Below, one piece after another: positions 32,738 through 36,827 of a stretch of DNA of 36,827 bases. Every line of letters begins with the position of its first letter. Position 1 is the first letter of the stretch. The position numbers were made by a program, and so were the translations under genes. Location: NCBI GenBank assembly GCA_002337215.1, contig DDFO01000023.1:12668-49494 (forward strand), in the 5' to 3' direction. Under the pieces are notes generated by a model, which was given only the letters and a program-made list of their open reading frames with translations, was not told the origin of the DNA and did no database searches. Origin of the DNA: Phycisphaerales bacterium UBA1926. GTDB taxonomy: Bacteria > Planctomycetota > Phycisphaerae > Phycisphaerales > UBA1924.

Positions 32738-33783
32738 GGCGTGACACTTACGTGTCGGAACTGCCCCCCGCTATCGGCGGCGATGCGTCGCATCATTGTG
32801 CGGACTTCGGAGCTGGCGGCGCTGTTTCTGCTCGGCTCGCCGAAAAGGATGCAGTGGATCGGGATCTCGGATTTCGCGTTGAGTGCAACGAGTCGGTCCG
32901 GGATTTCGTTGCTGAACTGGCCGTCGGTCATGAAGTAGATCGCGTCGGGGCGGACACGCTGCCCGAAGACGAGTTCGAATGCGCCGAGCGGCTTAGTCCC
33001 GCCCTGAGGCTCGACGCGGGCGATCTGGCGTCGGGCCTCGGATTTCGATCGCTCGGAGGCGTCGCGCCAGCGGACCCGCCCCCCGAGCACGTCGGGCTGG
33101 TCGGAATAGAAGACGATGAAGAACTCGCCGTTGTCGAGCAGCGCGAGAACGGATCGGGTGAGCTCGGCCCGTGTGCGGGTCATCTTGTCGCCCCGCATCG
33201 AACTTGAGCGGTCCACGATGTAGGCGAATCGGCTCCCTTGGGCTTCGAGTCCGAAGAACGACGCGCCGCCACCGCCTCCCGACCCGGTGGTCAACCCGCC
33301 GCCTTCCCGATCACCGATGTCGCCCGCGCCGGTGTCGATCTCGATGTCGAGGCTGGACTCGGTGAGCGACTCGGCCGTGGTTGTTGATTCTGTGAGTTCC
33401 GTGACAGCGGGATCGATGGGGCTCTGGGCCTCGGGGACCATTGTCTCGGTCTGGCTCTCATCCTCGGGGAACATCGCCGCGAGTTCGGCCTCGGTCATGA
33501 CGGCGAATTCGACTTCACCCGCTTTGCCCACGCCCCCAGCGTCGGCGTTGGGGTAGCGGACCGTGAGCCAGCCCGCGACGAGGCCGATGACGACGTGGAG
33601 CAGCAGCGAGATCACGACACCAGCGACGGAGGCGCGTGTGACCCACTTGATGACCGATGCGACGGGGTCGGGATAAGACTCGTCGGTGTGCGGAGCCGGC
33701 CCTGGCTCGGCGATGACCCGCTCGGTCGGCTGTTCAGTCGTCTGGGTTGTGTCCGCCGCGTCGTGCGGGGGAACGTTCTGCAT
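32734..33783 (-). CDS. Membrane-anchored VWA protein with TonB-like topology
   Basis: Predicted 349-residue protein, first gene of the eight-gene operon. Residues 1-45 are cytoplasmic. One membrane helix (about 52-74, VAGVVISLLLHVVIGLVAGW) contains Ser59-x3-His63, the spacing of the Ser/His pair in TonB and TolA helices that couple to ExbBD. A Thr/Ser/Glu-rich linker (100-180, TELTESTTTAESLTESSLD) ending in a Gly run follows, then a von Willebrand factor A domain (184-349) with the metal site D191-x-S193-x-S195 (IVDRSSSMRG), Thr264 (GGTKP) and Asp287 (FMTDGQ). The MIDAS looks complete, so divalent-metal-dependent ligand binding is likely outside the cytoplasm. AGAGG lies upstream of the ATG. 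It could be the energised effector of the ExbB/ExbD motor. Confidence 0.85.
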   Translation of the reverse strand: MQNVPPHDAADTTQTTEQPTERVIAEPGPAPHTDESYPDPVASVIKWVTRASVAGVVISLLLHVVIGLVAGWLTVRYPNADAGGVGKAGEVEFAVMTEAELAAMFPEDESQTETMVPEAQSPIDPAVTELTESTTTAESLTESSLDIEIDTGAGDIGDREGGGLTTGSGGGGGASFFGLEAQGSRFAYIVDRSSSMRGDKMTRTRAELTRSVLALLDNGEFFIVFYSDQPDVLGGRVRWRDASERSKSEARRQIARVEPQGGTKPLGAFELVFGQRVRPDAIYFMTDGQFSNEIPDRLVALNAKSEIPIHCILFGEPSRNSAASSEVRTMMRRIAADSGGQFRHVSVTP

Positions 33784-34238
33784 CGGCGTGCCTCTGCGTG
33801 TCTGTTCGTCGGCGGGCGACTCTGTGCGTTGGAGACTGTCGGGTTCTCGGCTCGGTCCGTTCGCGATCCGCGGCCTGACCCGTCGGATTTCGGTGGTCCC
33901 GGGCAGTGTATCGGTGCTCGGGGGTGTGCCGCCCCGTGTTTTCTCGGACCCCGATCCGACCCGACCTCCGCCCGCCGAGGGCGTCGGAGACGTGAATCCG
34001 AAGATCTGTACCGCCGGATCGGCGTTGCGGATGCGTGTACGCTTGCGTCAGAGGCGAATGGATTCTCTTCGATCCGCGGATCCCGAGGGTGTGATCGACC
34101 GCCGAATCCGGCTGGCGGGGTTGACGGGCGTGATCGGGGTGCGTTTGCTGGGCCGGGTGTCGGCGGTGGCACACCGAGATCGAGACAGGGCCGCGGGGGA
34201 TCGCCCGGGCCGAGGCTCTTACAGGGTCGGAGAGCATA
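33784..34238. other. 455-base divergent intergenic region between the VWA operon and pyrH
   Basis: No convincing gene: the open frames crossing it run through the neighbouring genes in the wrong frame and have Arg/Pro-rich, low-complexity products. It should hold the promoter of the large minus-strand operon and that of pyrH. A perfect 12-base palindrome, GATCCGCGGATC, lies at 34071-34082. TTGACG (34121-34126) and TTTGCT (34144-34149), 17 bases apart, are a weak candidate pyrH promoter. I see no terminator or RNA gene in it. Confidence 0.5.
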
Positions 34239-35006
34239 ATGAGCGGTGCGAACGGTTCGGGGCGCGGAACGGTTTCGGATTCGGACGGGTGGACAAGCAA
34301 CGGCAAACGCCTGCTGGTCAAGCTCAGCGGCGAGGCGTTCTGCAAGCCGGGCGTCGGGGGGATCGACCCCGCGGAGCTCGAGCTCATCGCGGGCGAGATC
34401 GCCGATGCGCGGAACCAGGGGGCAGAGATCGCGGTCGTCGTGGGCGGGGGCAACTTCGTGCGCGGGGCGGAACTCGCGGCGCGGGGCGATATCGTCCGGG
34501 CGACCGCGGACTACATGGGCATGCTGGGCACGATCATCAATGCGCTGGCGCTCAAGGACAAGCTCGAATCGATGGGGACGCCTGCGAGGGTGTGCTCGGC
34601 GCTCGAGATCCGGCAGGTCGCCGAGCCCTTTATCCGTGGGCGCGCGATCCGGCACCTCGAGAAGGGCCGGGTGGTCGTGTTGGGTGCGGGGACGGGCAAC
34701 CCGTTCTTCACCACCGATACGTGCGCCGCGCTGCGGGCGACGGAACTCGGGTGCTCGTCGTTGCTGAAAGCAACCAAGGTGGACGGTGTCTACGACTCGG
34801 ACCCCAACACGAACCCCGATGCGACGCGGTACGACACACTCACATTCGAGGAGGCGATCGAGAAGCGGCTGGGCGTGCTCGACACCGCGGCTTTCGCGAT
34901 GTGCGAGGAGCACAACATCCCGATCGTGGTCTTCGACTTCAAGAAGCGAGGCAACATCGCCAGGGTCGCCTCTGGTCAGGCGATCGGTACCACCGTTCAA
35001 CGGTGA
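34239..35006 (+). CDS. pyrH: UMP kinase
   Basis: Predicted 255-residue UMP kinase, which phosphorylates UMP to UDP with ATP in pyrimidine nucleotide synthesis; bacterial PyrH is a hexamer of the amino-acid-kinase fold. Motifs: LLVKLSGEAFC (phosphate loop), VVVGGGNFVRGAELAARGD, ATADYMGMLGTIINALALKD (UMP site), GAGTGNPFFTTDTCAALRA, and KVDGVYDSDPNTNPDATRYD. About 20 extra residues precede the usual start, but GGAGAG just upstream of the ATG at 34239 supports it. It is followed by frr after 105 bases, the order conserved in many bacteria (tsf-pyrH-frr); tsf and rpsB are not upstream here. Confidence 0.97.
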   Translation: MSGANGSGRGTVSDSDGWTSNGKRLLVKLSGEAFCKPGVGGIDPAELELIAGEIADARNQGAEIAVVVGGGNFVRGAELAARGDIVRATADYMGMLGTIINALALKDKLESMGTPARVCSALEIRQVAEPFIRGRAIRHLEKGRVVVLGAGTGNPFFTTDTCAALRATELGCSSLLKATKVDGVYDSDPNTNPDATRYDTLTFEEAIEKRLGVLDTAAFAMCEEHNIPIVVFDFKKRGNIARVASGQAIGTTVQR

Positions 35007-35111
35007 CGAAACGCCCGGCAGCGGCACAGGACGAACGAACACACGGCGAATAGAATCTGACCCCGGCCCGATGCTCGATGCGGGCCGCAACGAACCGACG
35101 GAGAACACGGC

Positions 35112-35696
35112 ATGACGACGACACCCGACGCGATCCTGAAAGAGGCCGAAGCGTCGATGAAAAAAGCGATTGAGTACCTCGGCAGCGAGCTTCGGGGCAT
35201 CCGCACGGGGCGGGCGTCGACGGCGCTGGTCGATTATGTCAAGGTCGATTACTACGGCTCGATGACGGACCTGAACCAGCTCGCGGCGGTGAGCACCCCC
35301 GAATCGAACCAGATCCTGATCAAGCCGTTCGACGCGGGCAGCGTGCAGGCGATCAAGCAGGGGATCGAAAACGCCGGTCTGGGGCTCAACCCCCAGATCG
35401 AGGCGAAGATGATCCGCATCACGATCCCGACGCTCGACTCGAACCGCCGCAAGCAACTCGTCGGCCAGGCGAAGAAGCACGGCGAGGAGCAGAAGGTCGT
35501 GCTGCGGAACACGCGGCGGGACGCGAACAAGATCACCGACCAGCTCGGCAAGGACAGCGACGCGCACATCTCCGAGGACGAAATCTCCACGCTCAAAGAC
35601 GAGATCCAGGAGCTGCTCAAGAAATACGAGGCCGAGATCGAGTCGATGGTCAAGAAGAAGAGTGACGAGATCAGCGAGGTCAGATCGAGGCTCTGA
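35112..35696 (+). CDS. frr: Ribosome recycling factor
   Basis: Predicted 194-residue RRF, which with EF-G splits post-termination ribosomes. MKKAIEYLGSELRGIRTGRA, YYGSMTDLNQLAAVSTPESN, ILIKPFDAGSVQAIKQGIEN, RRKQLVGQAKKHGEEQKVVL and NTRRDANKITDQLGKDSDAH cover the whole two-domain protein. It starts in the usual place with CGGAGA upstream, and is a few residues longer than typical. It lies 105 bases behind pyrH in the same direction and ends at a strong bidirectional terminator. Confidence 0.97.
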   Translation: MTTTPDAILKEAEASMKKAIEYLGSELRGIRTGRASTALVDYVKVDYYGSMTDLNQLAAVSTPESNQILIKPFDAGSVQAIKQGIENAGLGLNPQIEAKMIRITIPTLDSNRRKQLVGQAKKHGEEQKVVLRNTRRDANKITDQLGKDSDAHISEDEISTLKDEIQELLKKYEAEIESMVKKKSDEISEVRSRL

Positions 35697-35711
35697 CCTT
35701 CACAAATGAAA

Positions 35712-35746
35712 AACGCCCGCTGGCTCAGCCGCGGGCGTTTTTTTTT
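35712..35746. terminator. Bidirectional terminator between frr and sppA
   Basis: AACGCCCGC (35712-35720) and GCGGGCGTT (35731-35739) form a perfect 9-pair stem with a 10-base loop. On the plus strand it is followed by nine T residues (35738-35746); on the minus strand by a shorter T run. It lies 15 bases after the frr stop and 26 bases after the sppA stop, serving both convergent genes. Confidence 0.92.
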
Positions 35747-35772
35747 GGTTCCGTGTGCTCGCCTGCGTGCGG

Positions 35773-36827
35773 TTACTCGAACGAGAGGACGCTGGGCGCG
35801 GTCAGCAGGACGGGCTCGTGCCTCAACATGCTCGCCCGGCTCCACGCGTCGCGGAGTGCGGCGAAGCGGCGATCTCCGAGCACGCTGCGGAGCATTTCGA
35901 TCTTCTCGGCCCCGATCGGTGCGGAGACGAAGCCGCCCAGCGCCTGGCCGATCATTTCCTCAAAGCTCGGAGGCTCCGGGAAATCCATAAGGTCGTACTG
36001 ATAGAGGCCGAGTTCGCTGGCGAGCGATTCTGTCGCGTCGGCGAGCGTGCCGACGCGGTCGGCCATACCGAGTTCGACGGCATCGCGCCCAAGGAAGAGC
36101 CGGCCCTCGGCGGTCTTGCTCAGGTCGATCGCCGGCCTGCCCTGCTCAACGCGGGACGTGAACAGGCTGTAGGTCTCCGCCATTTTCTGACGCACGAGGG
36201 CCGTCTCGGCCTCGTCCCAGCCGGACACCATGCCGAACATGTCGGCGTGGGGCCCTCGGGCGCGGGGAACAATGTTGATCTTGGCGCGGTCGATCAGATC
36301 GCCGAACGAGAGCTTGCCGCCCACGACACCGATCGAGCCCACGATGCTCGATTCGTTGACGAAGATCTTCTCGCCGCCGACCGCGATGTAGTAGCCGCCC
36401 GACGCTGCCATCGAGCCAACGCTGACCCAGACGGGCTTCTCTTCACTCAGGCGGTCGAGGCCCTGCCAGATCACCTCGCTCGCGATCGCGGATCCGCCGG
36501 GCGAATCGATGCGGACGATGACGCCCTCGATGTTGTCGTCTTTGCCGATCTGCTTGATCGCGTTGCGGATTGTCCGGCTGCCGACCGACGCCGAGGAGAA
36601 CGGACCCTCGGGAGTCGAGTCTCCGTCCATGATGGCGCCGTCGATGTGGAGCACGGCGATGGTCGGGCCTGTTGTCACGCGACGCACGGGCTGGAACATC
36701 TGCGAGAAGACCAGGAACGGGTTGGACATGTCGGCCGACGTCGACTCGTCGTCGATCAGATTCCCGGCATACAAAAACTCATCCCCTGACCAGCCCCCGG
36801 TGATCGCCTGCTGCTCGACATGATCGA
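35773..36827 (-). CDS. sppA: C-terminal part of signal peptide peptidase SppA (S49), cut by the right edge
   Basis: About 350 residues of an S49-family membrane protease are visible; the minus-strand frame is open to the edge of the window (EQQAITGGWSGDEF before the first possible TTG start at 36774), so I treat it as truncated. Core motifs: IAVLHIDGAIMDGD, VIVRIDSPGGSAIASE, VGSMAASGGYYIA with the nucleophilic Ser at 36400-36402, and SSIVGSIGVVGGKLSFG. Where short SppA enzymes have the catalytic Lys (as in HKDI of the Bacillus enzyme, from memory) this protein reads GPHADMFG. In the two-domain E. coli enzyme the C-terminal half carries Ser and the N-terminal half carries Lys, and the 'AIMDG...MAASGGY' layout here matches that C-terminal half. 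So the Lys domain probably lies beyond the window. Function: cleavage of leftover signal peptides in the membrane. Confidence 0.88.
   Translation of the reverse strand, partial: DHVEQQAITGGWSGDEFLYAGNLIDDESTSADMSNPFLVFSQMFQPVRRVTTGPTIAVLHIDGAIMDGDSTPEGPFSSASVGSRTIRNAIKQIGKDDNIEGVIVRIDSPGGSAIASEVIWQGLDRLSEEKPVWVSVGSMAASGGYYIAVGGEKIFVNESSIVGSIGVVGGKLSFGDLIDRAKINIVPRARGPHADMFGMVSGWDEAETALVRQKMAETYSLFTSRVEQGRPAIDLSKTAEGRLFLGRDAVELGMADRVGTLADATESLASELGLYQYDLMDFPEPPSFEEMIGQALGGFVSAPIGAEKIEMLRSVLGDRRFAALRDAWSRASMLRHEPVLLTAPSVLSFE

Noticed and set aside
33686..35053. 455-residue plus-strand open frame overlapping pyrH in another frame
   Set aside because: pyrH motifs are all in the frame starting at 34239; this frame shows no family signature and would bury the pyrH ribosome-binding site.
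33612..35567. 651-residue minus-strand open frame over pyrH and frr
   Set aside because: It lies opposite two unmistakable genes; the product is Arg/Pro-rich low-complexity, and no ribosome-binding site supports it.
1..36827. Mobile element, phage island, CRISPR array or tRNA
   Set aside because: No transposase, integrase, direct-repeat array or tRNA-like fold was recognised, and composition appears uniform; a tRNA scan and repeat search would be decisive.

Overview
The window looks like chromosomal DNA of a planctomycete, most likely class Phycisphaerae. The support is indirect: very high GC, several signal-peptide proteins ending in a dockerin-like double repeat that closes with 'AGCP', a tandem family of pilin-like proteins, ECF sigma/anti-sigma pairs, and housekeeping proteins (SmpB, S4, L20, L35, UMP kinase, RRF) of ordinary bacterial type. 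I see no tRNA, rRNA, CRISPR array, insertion sequence or phage gene. Genes are dense and often overlap by 1-20 bases. Only one stretch above 300 bases lacks a gene (33784-34238).

Layout. Positions 1-2329 (minus) hold the N-terminus of an unknown protein and a secreted metallophosphoesterase with a LamG-type domain. Positions 2568-7361 (plus) hold four co-directional genes: three paralogous prepilin-like proteins and, between the second and third, a secreted LVIVD-repeat beta-propeller with a dockerin-like tail. Positions 7407-8659 (minus) hold smpB and a fumarylacetoacetate hydrolase family gene; 8822-9712 is a secreted DNRLRE/dockerin-like protein. Positions 9777-15367 (minus) hold a Tat-exported SDR-like protein overlapping an Npt-type transporter, a PpiD-like membrane protein and rpsD. 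An arginase-family gene (plus) and a site-2 protease-like gene (minus) follow, then rplT and rpmI separated by a terminator-like hairpin and without infC upstream.

Positions 18364-22651 hold two ECF sigma loci arranged head to head. The minus locus pairs the sigma factor with a membrane protein that joins a cytoplasmic N-terminus to a pseudopilin-like outer domain. The plus locus is sigma, single-pass membrane protein, and exported helical protein, an order resembling CnrH/CnrY/CnrX.

Positions 23198-33783 (minus) are the most striking part: eight overlapping or abutting genes encoding, in transcription order, a membrane-anchored VWA protein, an exported unknown, ExbB/TolQ, ExbD, ExbD, a large exported helical-repeat protein, a J-like membrane protein, and an exported zinc-ribbon protein, followed 57 bases later by a stand-alone MetG C-terminal tRNA-binding domain. 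The VWA protein has a TonB-like topology and a Ser-x3-His pair in its membrane helix, so I infer a proton-motive-force-driven envelope machine in which a VWA domain takes the place of the TonB C-terminal domain. The window ends with pyrH, frr, a bidirectional terminator, and the C-terminal part of a probable long-form SppA protease running off the right edge.
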